Position numbers and translations under genes: made by a program. A model generated the notes under the pieces. It searched no databases. It was not told where the DNA came from and was given only the letters and a program-made list of their open reading frames with translations. A DNA stretch of 64,000 nt, from NCBI GenBank assembly GCA_963759875.1, contig CAVXBB010000010.1:15195-79194 (forward strand), read 5' to 3'. Of this stretch, positions 9,801 to 17,675 are shown piece after piece. Within the stretch, counting starts at the first letter, position 1, and each line of letters opens with the position of its first letter. This DNA comes from JAFAGX01 sp963759875. Its GTDB lineage: Bacteria; Acidobacteriota; Terriglobia; Terriglobales; Acidobacteriaceae.

Positions 9801-10481
9801 CACTTTGGCAATGCCAAAATCCAAGAGCCGGACTACACCCTCATTGGTGATCAGAATATTGCTGGGCTTCAGATCACGATGGATAACGAGGTTCTCATGG
9901 GCATATTGCACTGCGAGGCAGACCGTACGGAACAACGGAAGGCGTTCGGTAATCGACAGTCTATGAGTGTCGCAATATTCGTCGATACGAACTCCCTCGA
10001 CGAACTCCATGATCAAATAGGGCAAGCCTTCTTCGGTGCTCCCGCCGTCTAGGAGCCGTACGATGCTGGGGTGGTCCAGAGCGGCCAGGGCCTGCTGCTC
10101 GATGCTAAAGCGTCGGAGGATTTCATTCTTCTGAGTTCCTGGCTTCAGCATTTTGATGGCTACACGCTTGCGATACCGGTCATCTGCACGCTCAGCCAAA
10201 TAAACCACCGCCATACCACCCTGCCCAATTTCGCGGAGGATACGGTATGCCCCAATCCTTTTTCCCGCCATCGCACGCGACTGCGCGGACACGAGATCAG
10301 CGGCGGGACAATGCTCAAGAAAGGTGGCGGCGCCATCGAAGCTCAACAACAGCGATTCTACTTCGGTGCGCAGAGAGTCATCGCCAGCGCAGGCTTGACG
10401 CACAAACGCACTTCGCTCCTCGGGGTCTCGCTCCAGAGCCAACGCGAAAAGCTCTTTTACTTGGTCCCATTTTTCAGGCAT
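6888..10481 (-). CDS. Membrane Ser/Thr protein kinase with FlgO-like and TPR domains
   Basis: A 1197-residue receptor-type kinase. The cytoplasmic Hanks-type kinase domain (residues ~75-385) has the GQGGMAVVY loop, VAIK Lys110, HRDLKPSN with Asp203, and DFG Asp221, all intact. One transmembrane helix follows near 406-428. A FlgO/TolB-like region (~455-585) and a long series of TPRs (~600-1180) form the C-terminal part. This architecture is typical of acidobacterial and planctomycete kinases thought to phosphorylate partner proteins, including ECF sigma factors. ATG 10481 overlaps the stop of the upstream sigma factor gene by 8 bp, so the two are translationally coupled. A longer frame extends to 10589 inside the sigma gene and is not the start. 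Confidence 0.93.
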   Translation of the reverse strand: MPEKWDQVKELFALALERDPEERSAFVRQACAGDDSLRTEVESLLLSFDGAATFLEHCPAADLVSAQSRAMAGKRIGAYRILREIGQGGMAVVYLAERADDRYRKRVAIKMLKPGTQKNEILRRFSIEQQALAALDHPSIVRLLDGGSTEEGLPYLIMEFVEGVRIDEYCDTHRLSITERLPLFRTVCLAVQYAHENLVIHRDLKPSNILITNEGVVRLLDFGIAKVLDPQWSPDTTLTRTDWRPMTPEYASPEQVRGGAVTKTTDIYSLGVLLYELLTGHRPYRVRHDSALEIERHGYDHEPEKPSGAVGRIDEKASHDGSTRTVITPQLVAEARATRPEELRRCLRGDLDTILMKAIRTEPEHRYASAEEFSKDIERHLSGLPIQARKPTLFYRGGKFVHRHTESLVTAMLILAVAAGLGVWAARRLWKQRNAAEPPASALHVRIRPSVAILGFKNLSSRPDTTWISTALSEMLTAELAAGEQLRTVPDETVARTKIDLGLSDVESLPPDILTQVRKNLASDFIILGSYLDTGKEKGGQIRLDLRLEDTVKGETVAAVSETGTETTIIDLVSQAGARLRQQFGLEKLSQIESDGVRAELPSNPEAMRSYSQGLAKITAFDALSARELLSHAVAADPSFPLAHSELARTWSSLGYDSNAQQEAKKALDGAGHLSREKHLLVEARFYETSKNWGKAIEAYQTLFNFFPDNLEYGLQLANAETAGGHGKDALKILATLDGLGEQTKENPRIDLARSEAAGSLGDHKLRRDTAELAAQKAGQQGAKLLVAQARDSECRALADLGENEKAKSICEEARQIYEAAGDRSGLERTLHQMAEVPINQGDFAAAEKLYSQALTLARAIGNQKGQAGELLDLGVISVKKGDFVTAQRFYDETFQIYQKAGDKYGMASVMGDTGIMLRAQGKLHDALDHFQKTFELSNEVGHRISAAQALGAIGDVLLEEGDLAGAHKMYQQELNTMREAGGKVLYASTLTRVGQALQQQAETDKAHEAFVEALSLQEELGNKSDAAETRLALAELDCDSGRGTEAEQLSRAAVEAFRADAYADEEIFAQSMLSRALLQQGKVGEARSAIAEAVRLSEKSQDVTVRIPVMLDHAYVMAAGKNLGRAENTAQEALNRARNLGLFRLQLEASLALGQIQMTGPNRAAGRARLQALEKSARAKGFELIARKAANGNGVP

Positions 10482-11052
10482 GCTTCTGGTCGCCTTTGCA
10501 TAGTTCACGCGCCAGCCACGCCTTAGACAGGTTCCAGTTGCGCTTGACCGTCGTGCGGGAAACTCCCTGCACTCCAGCAGCCTCCTCAATGCTTAAACCA
10601 CCGAAAAAACGCAACTCCACGAGTTGGGCTTGCAGTGGATCGAATTTGGCTAGTCGGGTGAGAGCTTCATCCAAGGCAATGACATTTGTCGCCTTCCCCT
10701 TGGAAACGCCGGCTGCTTCTTCCAGGAAAACTTTCTTAAAGCCCTGGCCGCGCTTTTTGGCGCCATGGCCGCGGCTGTAGTCAACCAGGATACGGCGCAT
10801 CAGCTGAGCAGCGACGCCCAGGAACTGCTCCCTGTTTTTCCAACGAACTTCCTTTTGATCGGCCAAGCGAAGATAGGCCTCATGCACCAGGGCGGTCGTT
10901 TGTAGGGTGTGATCACTGCGCTCGCGCTGCAAGTAGCGAGACGCCAGACTGTGCAGGTCCGAGTACAGCGACACGACCAAATCGGCCACTGCCTTGTCAT
11001 TGCCGACGTTGAGTTCACCCAGGAGGGTGGCTACATCTGTTGGCGCATCCAT
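10474..11052 (-). CDS. ECF RNA polymerase sigma factor (TIGR02999-like)
   Basis: A 192-residue sigma-70 family factor with region 2 (residues ~15-90, TTALVHEAYLRLADQ) and region 4 (~125-180, LVELRFFGGLSIEEAAGVQG then VSRTTVKRNW). The TTALVHEAYLRL signature marks the ECF subgroup that is usually encoded next to Ser/Thr kinases rather than anti-sigma factors. That is the case here: the kinase start overlaps its stop. Phosphorylation of the sigma factor by the kinase is a reasonable hypothesis from such pairs. The frame is open to 11301, but ATG 11052 matches the family's usual N-terminus. Confidence 0.93.
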   Translation of the reverse strand: MDAPTDVATLLGELNVGNDKAVADLVVSLYSDLHSLASRYLQRERSDHTLQTTALVHEAYLRLADQKEVRWKNREQFLGVAAQLMRRILVDYSRGHGAKKRGQGFKKVFLEEAAGVSKGKATNVIALDEALTRLAKFDPLQAQLVELRFFGGLSIEEAAGVQGVSRTTVKRNWNLSKAWLARELCKGDQKHA

Positions 11053-11543
11053 AGAACCTCGAAAGCGATGACCGGAACCACCGGGGCATGAATGGACACC
11101 GCAGTCGCAACCACTCGAACTTAGAAAAATAGAAAAGATGAAAGCGAGGGAGGATCCGATATGAGCGCGCGAACGTTTCCAATTCACCCCAAGAATCGCG
11201 ATCTTTATGGCCCCGGAGTATATACCCAGTCGGATGCTAATACCAACGGGGTTTCCGCCTTTGTTTTCGCCCATTTGGAGCTTGCCGGCGCCGAAAACCA
11301 CAATCGCCGCTGGCCTCTACCAAAGAAATGTGGGCCTTTTTCTGTAGTTTCTTCGCGTTACTAGATAGACGCCGAGTTTGGATCGTGGGGACGGAAGACG
11401 GCAAGTAAAACATTAAGGTTCGCGATCTGCCCCTGATTGCGATTTCGACCCTCATTCCGCGCCTTGCTAGATAGAGCCTGTGTGTTTTTTTTCAGGAGCA
11501 AGGAGTAAGAAGAGGAATTAGTTAAGGGGTGAGGAGGTGTCCA
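11053..11543. other. Intergenic, promoter region with inverted-repeat copy
   Basis: No gene is evident. It should hold the promoter of the ECF-kinase operon (minus strand) and of the small ORF at 11544 (plus strand). It includes the left copy of the 58-bp inverted repeat (11344-11400) and a second short match to its core, GCTAGATAGA, at 11466. Confidence 0.5.
11344..11400 (+). repeat. Left copy of ~58-bp inverted repeat
   Basis: This sequence is repeated in inverted orientation at 16381-16438. The first 26 bases (GTAGTTTCTTCGCGTTACTA then GATAGA) are identical; the whole differs by two substitutions and one T. The core CTAGATAGA occurs again at 11467. Read in the repeat's direction, one copy points toward the small ORF at 11544 and the other toward the exported 817-residue protein, so it may be a shared upstream regulatory element or the ends of a mobile unit. 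Confidence 0.8.
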
Positions 11544-11729
11544 ATGTTGTACCTTCATTGCTTCATGGTAGGGTCGTGGATGTTCGCGATTGGGTGGTTT
11601 CTCGGTGCCATCTACATACAAAACCAGAATGAAAAAGCGGAAAGCCCGCGTGTGAGTGAAAAACCAGAACGGTGCCCGGAGTGTGAGACATGGCGGCTTC
11701 CGGAAGTAGCCAGCGCCAGCGCTGATTGA
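11544..11729 (+). CDS. Small single-pass membrane protein with CxxC
   Basis: A 61-residue ORF preceded by a strong Shine-Dalgarno (GAGGAGG, 6 nt before ATG 11544). An N-terminal hydrophobic helix (CFMVGSWMFAIGWFLGAIYI) is followed by a charged segment and CPEC, which could bind metal or form a disulfide. I do not recognise a family. The ribosome binding site and the membrane helix make it more convincing than the overlapping frames on the other strand. It is the first gene after the left inverted-repeat copy. Confidence 0.5.
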   Translation: MLYLHCFMVGSWMFAIGWFLGAIYIQNQNEKAESPRVSEKPERCPECETWRLPEVASASAD

Positions 11730-12188
11730 TAGGAAAAAGTGCGGCAGCGGCTACCCCAGCTACGCGACGTTTCTGGACGATGATTGCCGGGTGTGATTCC
11801 ACAGTATGCTTCACGGTAGGAATCACGTCCGATTCCGTGAATCACTAACCATTCCCGGCACATTCGGAGGGAGTGCGCGAATCAGCTGGCCTGGCTGATC
11901 CTCGTAAACCGGCTTGCGCTAAGAAGCACCGTGGTGGCATGAGCTTGGTTCGAAGACGGATCGCCAGTAGGGTTGGCGAAGGAGGTTTTGTTAGGCGCTC
12001 TTAAGTGACGCCTGGTTTCAACAGTTGTGCGTTGCCGATGTTCCGAGCAGCGCTCTTGCTTCCCAGTGGATCGCGCCCGAATTGCCCCACGAAAACTGCT
12101 CGCTATGGAAGAGTTGCGAAAGTCCTTCGCCTTGATTCAGCCATTCAGCCGCCCGTTCCAAGGCCGCAGGATTTCGGGGGTAGACACC
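11730..12188. other. Intergenic, nothing recognised
   Basis: Short overlapping frames only. Weak inverted repeats occur (for example GGAATCACGTCCGATTCC near 11819-11836). No gene or RNA could be supported. Confidence 0.4.
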
Positions 12189-12701
12189 TCACAGCGGCGG
12201 CTTTACGTTGCGGTATTCGTAGCGAAAGGAAGTGTGGACCTGTCGACGTCCGTCTCCATGCGCAGCGGCAATCCCTTCGCCTTGGAAATCCACACATCCA
12301 TATCGATCTTCCCCTTGGTCGTCTCATCGTGCGAGCTGTATACCGACGCCATTTCACCGTTTACCGGCTCGTCCTTTAGATATCGGCACGTCACCTTGTC
12401 CTTGCTCTTCTGTCGGTTCTCTTGCTTCGATTGCTCCATATCCTTTACGGACTCCATCACACTCCATTTGCCGTTGATCTTCCCATAAATAGAGCCGGCG
12501 GCGTATATCGACTCACTAGTCACGGTTTCGCCGCCGACCTTCACAGTGATAGATGTGAGAGGGGGTGTTGTCAAGCTTGCTTTCAGCCTCCAAAATCGCC
12601 TTGCAATCGTCTTGTGCCGTCAGAGGCGACATGCCCCATCGGAGATATCCGATCGTTAAGCCAACCATGATGTGGGGCCATTTGGTCAGCGTCGTTGCCA
12701 T
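12189..12701 (-). pseudogene. Frameshifted exported protein of unknown function
   Basis: Three reading frames join into one coherent protein. It starts at ATG 12701 (after GAGGACTAAGG) with a leader and DDCKAILEAESKLDNTPSHI. It continues after a one-base shift near 12552 with TVKVGGETVTSESIYAAGSI and the conserved-looking CRYLKDEPVNGEMASVYSSH. After a second shift near 12235 it ends with FRYEYRNVKPPL and a TGA at 12189. In one frame it would be about 170 residues, a plausible small secreted protein. Two independent indels mean either a pseudogene or local sequence errors. It precedes another exported protein on the same strand side. Confidence 0.65.
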
Positions 12702-12841
12702 GAGCCTTAGTCCTCGCGCGCGGATACTAACACAAACCGCGTCACGTGCATCGCAATCGTTATAAGCCCCATCGCCGAATTTGTCGGCAACCGCCCCTCC
12801 GTCCGTGTTTCCTGCAGTACTTCCAAAGTATTCGGAGCACA

Positions 12842-13693
12842 TCACTCCTTGGGGCACTCCTTAGGATCACTGGCGTAAACGCAGTGGGTGCCATCGAAAC
12901 CACAGAGCACCCCACCGCTAACATCCGATGGGCAGTTCGTGAAGTCGACGCATTTAGGACATCCGATCCTAATTACTGCATTGATTTTCCCGCTGGTCGA
13001 GCCCCCGGTGTTTCCTGTATTGCCGATCTTGCTCGCGCCTGTCGCTTCCGCCGAGCGCAGCAGTTTTCCGCCGGGTATGCAGAACGGGTCTGGTATGGGG
13101 CAATCACCCCCGCCAGGTGGCACAACACACCATGGAATCCCAAGTACGACCTTTACGGTGCAAACCCAACAGTCGCCGTTACTCTTCTTGCCGTAGGGAC
13201 AATCGCCATCCATATCGGTGGTGTGTGCTTCGAAGTGGGCCGGGATACGTTTTTCGAGCGGACGGGGCTCACCTTTGCCTTGTTCAGCTCCCGCCTGAGC
13301 GCCGCTCCCCTCCGTGGTGCCCTCAGTCTTCGGCGTGACCGGGGTGCGAGCGACGCGAGGAGAGATCGAAGTGATGGTGCCGCAGATGGACTTGCCGTCG
13401 CAGGACACGTCCTTCTTGGAAAAGTTGGCGTACACGGCATCCCCGACGCGCAACGATACGGGCTTGGTTAGAGTGAACTCAAAGGTAGTTTCCGTTTTCG
13501 TGTCTACTGCCGACACACTGTTCCCGGACACCGCGGTTACCCGGCAGCACGCCGCGGCTTCCGCCATCGGCACCGCCCCTGGCATAACCAGCAAGGCGGC
13601 TCCCATGAGCAGGGCAACCATCAGAATTATTCGCGGCCTGCTACCGCATACAGCTACCGCCTGCTTCATCGCCAACATCCAATTTCGTTTCAT
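12842..13693 (-). CDS. Exported cysteine-rich protein, function unknown
   Basis: 283 residues with an N-terminal hydrophobic signal segment (IILMVALLMGAALLVMPGAV, residues ~22-41). The mature part opens with CCRVTAV and an OB-like beta-rich stretch (~50-115). A Pro/Gly/Glu linker follows, then a cysteine-rich C-terminus with spaced pairs (CWVC, CPKC and several single Cys), suggesting disulfides or metal binding. No family is recognised. GGAGGG lies before ATG 13693. It sits 167 bp downstream of the 817-residue YCF48-like protein on the same strand, and the pair may be co-transcribed. Confidence 0.75.
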   Translation of the reverse strand: MKRNWMLAMKQAVAVCGSRPRIILMVALLMGAALLVMPGAVPMAEAAACCRVTAVSGNSVSAVDTKTETTFEFTLTKPVSLRVGDAVYANFSKKDVSCDGKSICGTITSISPRVARTPVTPKTEGTTEGSGAQAGAEQGKGEPRPLEKRIPAHFEAHTTDMDGDCPYGKKSNGDCWVCTVKVVLGIPWCVVPPGGGDCPIPDPFCIPGGKLLRSAEATGASKIGNTGNTGGSTSGKINAVIRIGCPKCVDFTNCPSDVSGGVLCGFDGTHCVYASDPKECPKE

Positions 13694-13860
13694 ATATTCC
13701 CTCCATGCGTGAACCTGTTACCACTAATGCGTCAGTGTCGCGTGACATGCGACTTGCAGTGCATTCTTACCTCGCCCTACAGCCCGGCCTGGTGCTCGAT
13801 GAGAATTCATCTTGCCTCCATCGACGGCGTTCGGGTACCCGACATCCACCGCAGTTTCCT

Positions 13861-16314
13861 CTAGTGCGACATCTTCGGTTCATCCGCGGCGACTTTTTGC
13901 ACGAGTTGGGTGACCGCGCCGTGCAAAGCCTTGCCGATCGGAGAATTGTCAAAAGCAGCGCCCCCGGTGGAAAGATCGCCCAAGCTTGTGCTGACGTTCG
14001 CGCCCACTTTCGTTTGCGAGTTCGTTCCCGTCACCCGGATGCTGTCGATTTTTGCGCCGGTGCTGACGCTGTAGAGATCGGCCTGAAGCGTCACGTTGGC
14101 CTTCACCGAGTTGGCGCTGCCTCCGATGTGAAACCCGCCAAACGAGGGGCCGCTGGCGTTCTTCGTGGATTGCTCGGAGCTGGCCTCGAGCACAGTCCCT
14201 ACGAGAATCACCCTTACATTCTGCGCTTGGCCGATGGCGCTGGCTGCGTTCGCATCAATCGCCGTGAGGTTCGTTCCGCTGTCGACTTGCAAGACGCGCC
14301 CTTGCAAGCCGGTTGAGTGCGCCATTTCCCCCTGCACCGCACGTGAGAGTGCCAGGGCCATAGCCTGTCCGCCGGAGCCTGTATTGTCCATGAACGGAAG
14401 CATCCCGATCGTGAGCGGGCCGCCAGCCGTCGCGGCCGGGTTATTCTGCGTGGCGGGAAGAGCGACTAGCTGACCACCCTGATTTGGCGGTTGATTTCCA
14501 GGCGAGTTGGCGCCGGCCCCTGTGCTGTACACTCCTCCACCCGAACCAGCCCCGCCCGGCGAGCCTCCTGATGCGCCGCCTGGAGCCACATCTGCAAGGA
14601 TATTTTGAAAGTTCGAATTGATCGCTTGGCTGGTGCTTCCAAGATTGGTAGAAAGAGCCGAGAGAGCAGCCATCGCCGACTGCGCATCTGGTGCACTCTT
14701 CAACGCGACAAAGGCCGAGCGGATCTGTTTGGCTTTGCCCATTAGGTCGAGGGCCATGTTCAATCCAACGAAGATGAGATTCAGGTTTCTGAACTTCCCG
14801 CTGAATGTGGGTATCTGCTGCTTGAAAGAGCTGAATGAACTCTGCATACTTTGCACTTGCTGGTTGCAGCAGTTCTGCATGAACGAACTGGTGGGAACGC
14901 TTGAGGTGTCGGTGTCCTGGACAAAACCGCCAGTGTCTTGGCTTGCTTCATAGGAGGCACCCGGCCCGTAGCTCACCTCAAGAAAGTGTGCTCCGCCGCG
15001 GGCCGCGGGAACTCGAGAACTTGCTGACCCGCCGGAACCAGATCCAGCACCCAGCTTTGCCTGCAGGGCTGCAACCTGTGCCTTCATTTGTTGCAGGTAA
15101 TCGAGGATTGCTCCGCCGTAGGCAGGCATGGCGGGCGCATCCAATGCGCCTGCGGCGGCGTATTCGATGGGTACAACCCGATAACGGTAAACCATGCCGT
15201 GATCTCCCACAACGAACGCGCGATCGCGCCGAGGCAGGCTGAAGGCATTTACATCGGCCGGGAATTTGAAAGTGCGCGAGTTCCAGTGCTGTCCGCCATC
15301 GATGGTGAAATATAGTTCTTGGTGATAAAAACTCCATCCGACCTCCGGGTCCGCAAACCGGAGACTTTCGCCTTTAAGCGAAGCTACCACTCCGTGCCAG
15401 CTCTGCCCGCCGTTGCTGGTAGCAATTAGCTTGGCATTGTTCAGATTCGCAAACCCAGTATTTTCATCGGTGAAAAAGACACAGTGGTCAGCTCCCCAAG
15501 CCCCTCCAATCCACACGTTGCCCACGTCGGGCAGTGGAGACACATCCCAGGTGTTGCCGCCGTCTTCTGTTTTAGAAACGATCAAGGTGTTAAAGTCAGT
15601 CCCTGTGCCACCGATGGCATAGCCGCGACTGGCGGACACAAAATGCATCGCCTTCAGGACGCACTCCGCGTCGCGCGAAAGTCCTTCCACCTGGATTGAG
15701 GCGTGGCAGGCTTTGGGGGTCATCACTTCTTTCCAATTGCGGCCGCCATTGTTGGTTCGCAAAATATGCGAGACGTTATTATTCCCATCCAGCATGACCC
15801 CAGTCGTGGGGGAGAGAAAAACATACTCCACCACACCCCACCCTTGCGGGATGGTGCCGATCTGTTCCCAGTTTTCGCCGTTGCTGGTGCGCAAAATCTT
15901 GCCGCCCTGCAGGGCCCACCCATGCTTCGCGTCTAGAAATCGGGGAGCTTCCACGCTCTCTTCCGTGGACTGCGGATCTCCTCCCAGCTGGGGCGTCCAG
16001 GTATTGCCACCATCTTTGGTATGGAGGATAGTGCCGTGTTTACCTGTTACCCAGCCCTCTTCGTTGCTCACGAAGAAGACGCCCGTCAAAGTAAGGTCTT
16101 GCTTGTAGTTCACCGGTTCCCAGATGCCTTTGTACTGGGGCTGATGCTGAGCCTGCGCGGCTGGGATGGGCTTCCCCGTAGGGCGCTGCCCAGGCTTGTG
16201 GCCTTGCGGGGGAGTAGTCTGCGCCGTACATGGGAGTACCATAACGAGACTGAGCAGCCAGGGCGCGGTCGAACAAAGGATAGACAGGGGTTTTCTTGGC
16301 AGCACACAATTCAC
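13861..16314 (-). CDS. Exported YCF48-like beta-propeller protein with CsgG/TolB-like C-terminus
   Basis: An 817-residue exported protein. After a signal peptide (APWLLSLVMVLPCTAQ) the first ~330 residues contain BNR/YCF48-type repeats with the recurring TKDGGNTW, TNNGGRNW, SNGGQSW and TIDGGQHW, which form a beta-propeller like the photosystem II assembly factor Ycf48. A middle region has a coiled-coil-like segment and Gly/Ser-rich linkers. The C-terminal ~200 residues (GPLTIGMLPFMDNTGSGGQA, then VRVILVGTVLEASS) resemble the curli transport/penicillin-binding-lipoprotein CsgG-type fold. GTG 16314 with GGAGG 5 nt upstream is preferred over the upstream TTG. The right inverted-repeat copy lies ~70-125 bp before the start. 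Confidence 0.8.
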   Translation of the reverse strand: MNCVLPRKPLSILCSTAPWLLSLVMVLPCTAQTTPPQGHKPGQRPTGKPIPAAQAQHQPQYKGIWEPVNYKQDLTLTGVFFVSNEEGWVTGKHGTILHTKDGGNTWTPQLGGDPQSTEESVEAPRFLDAKHGWALQGGKILRTSNGENWEQIGTIPQGWGVVEYVFLSPTTGVMLDGNNNVSHILRTNNGGRNWKEVMTPKACHASIQVEGLSRDAECVLKAMHFVSASRGYAIGGTGTDFNTLIVSKTEDGGNTWDVSPLPDVGNVWIGGAWGADHCVFFTDENTGFANLNNAKLIATSNGGQSWHGVVASLKGESLRFADPEVGWSFYHQELYFTIDGGQHWNSRTFKFPADVNAFSLPRRDRAFVVGDHGMVYRYRVVPIEYAAAGALDAPAMPAYGGAILDYLQQMKAQVAALQAKLGAGSGSGGSASSRVPAARGGAHFLEVSYGPGASYEASQDTGGFVQDTDTSSVPTSSFMQNCCNQQVQSMQSSFSSFKQQIPTFSGKFRNLNLIFVGLNMALDLMGKAKQIRSAFVALKSAPDAQSAMAALSALSTNLGSTSQAINSNFQNILADVAPGGASGGSPGGAGSGGGVYSTGAGANSPGNQPPNQGGQLVALPATQNNPAATAGGPLTIGMLPFMDNTGSGGQAMALALSRAVQGEMAHSTGLQGRVLQVDSGTNLTAIDANAASAIGQAQNVRVILVGTVLEASSEQSTKNASGPSFGGFHIGGSANSVKANVTLQADLYSVSTGAKIDSIRVTGTNSQTKVGANVSTSLGDLSTGGAAFDNSPIGKALHGAVTQLVQKVAADEPKMSH

Positions 16315-16380
16315 GATGGCCTCCAGAGGACATCCGATGCGAAGCAAGGGAAGAAAACGGGAACGCTGATGTTTACAGGC

Positions 16381-16438
16381 CGTCTTCTGTCCCCACGATC
16401 CAAAACTCGGCTTCTATCTAGTAACGCGAAGAAACTAC
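16381..16438 (-). repeat. Right copy of ~58-bp inverted repeat
   Basis: The reverse complement matches 11344-11400 with two substitutions and a one-base length difference in a T-run. It lies immediately upstream of the exported 817-residue protein gene. Confidence 0.8.
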
Positions 16439-17103
16439 GGGAAAAGGTCCAACTTGTTAATGAAAGCCGTGGATTTTCGGCTCGATGCAAGGAATAAATT
16501 GCGATTACACTCATTGAGCCTGATGTTCTGCCTGCTTTGCTAAAAGAAGAGCGAGCACAAATTCCGTAGATCTCGGAAAATCCGAGCCCCACAGGAATTC
16601 ATTCTCCCGGGGATGAAGATTGCGATTTTGCGACTGCCTGCTAGGCAAGGAGTTCATATGCGAACTCATTTGGGGAGTACGAGGTTCGAGCTGACCACTT
16701 TCAGGCACAGAATCGCCTGGCGTTCGCCCTTGATGTTCGAATGGATGGCGAATCGAAGAGGGACTGATAGCAAGGTTCTGACGTCGTGTTTTGGTGTGAA
16801 ATTCTCTGGTAAGGTTTTGCAATCTGCAACTTACGAACTCGTCGAGGCTTAGCGCAGCAAAAGGGTACCGAGGGTTCGAATCCACTTCCCTCCGCCATGC
16901 AGTCTGAACAGCGGAGAAAATCTGCCTTTCTTCCTGCCGAAATACCCGAAAGATGCCAGTTTTTCGCAGAATCTGCTTCCCAACAGGACCGCAGAGAATG
17001 GACTGACATAGCCGCGCTGACGTTTAATTTCGGCTTTTTCTCTGGGCAGGCTTCAGGCAGTCCCCTTTACCAAATGTGCGCAGGCGAATGACCAGCGATC
17101 ACA
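16439..17103. other. Degenerate intergenic stretch with tRNA-Ser-like 3' end
   Basis: No intact gene. Short frames on both strands look like the translated noise typical of tRNA-flanking integration debris. The only recognisable element is the tRNA-Ser-like 3' end at 16862-16897. Confidence 0.5.
16862..16897 (+). tRNA. Degenerate 3' end of a tRNA-Ser (fragment)
   Basis: The sequence runs TACCGAGGGTTCGAATCC, followed by an acceptor-like TCCCTCC, a discriminator G and CCA. This matches the 3' part of a class-II tRNA-Ser, but two T-stem pairs are broken and no anticodon arm or 5' half is visible. It is best read as a leftover from integration at a tRNA-Ser gene, not a working tRNA. Confidence 0.5.
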
Positions 17104-17338
17104 TCACGAATGCATGGCGAATCCTTTCAACCGCTCACCGAGGCGAAAGGTCTTACTCTTTGGACTCACCCAGTACAAAACCTCCGACTCGCCGCTGCGG
17201 TCGAACCGTTGCTCACAGTCGAGGCAAAGTACATAATCCTTGATGTGCTTGTCTTTGGAGTCGAGAGCTACAATGCGGCGATTCCGACTCGCAAAGCTCG
17301 GCTTACGCGCTCTCGGATATCGGATATAGGGCTGCTGG
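17104..17338 (-). pseudogene. Fragment of a zinc-binding (CxxC) protein cut by an IS3 element
   Basis: The frame encodes ALDSKDKHIKDYVLCLDCEQ and then RFDRSGESEVLYWV. This resembles the central part of uncharacterised proteins with an LLCxxCE motif and an HNH-like zinc site. The reading stops at 17104, and on its 5' side homology-like sequence ends at the left end of the IS3 element (17339). The matching N-terminal part is not evident beyond the right IS end, so the gene was probably already partial or has been deleted. Confidence 0.5.
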
Positions 17339-17408
17339 TGACCCAACCCCCGAAAACTGGACCGTCTAGAATGTGAGTTCTCCCAAAACCCAGGAGAGGA
17401 GAACCGCA

Positions 17409-17675
17409 ATGAAGGGCACGCGACACAGCGAAGAACAGATCATCGCGATCCTGAAGCAAGGCGAGGCAGGATTGGATACGGCAGAGTTATGCCGACAGCA
17501 CGGGATCGCGGAGCAGACTTACTACCGCTGGAAGGCGAAGTACGGCGGGATGGACAGCAGCGAAGCCAAGCGACTGAAGCAACTGGAAGACGAGAACCGG
17601 AAGCTGAAGCACGTGGTGGCGGAGCTGACGCTGGATAACCGAGCGCTGAAAGACGTGCTGTCAAAAAACTGGTAG
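17409..17675 (+). CDS. IS3-family transposase OrfA
   Basis: An 88-residue HTH protein of the HTH_Tnp_1 (OrfA) type: KGTRHSEEQIIAILKQGEAG at the N-terminus, AELCRQHGIAEQTYYRWKAK as the helix-turn-helix, and a leucine-zipper-like C-terminus (KRLKQLEDENRKLKHVVAEL). It binds the IS ends. Near its stop lies A AAA AAC (17652-17658, in phase), a classical -1 ribosomal slippage site that would fuse it to OrfB. ATG 17409 follows GGAGAGGAGAACCGCA. Confidence 0.93.
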   Translation: MKGTRHSEEQIIAILKQGEAGLDTAELCRQHGIAEQTYYRWKAKYGGMDSSEAKRLKQLEDENRKLKHVVAELTLDNRALKDVLSKNW

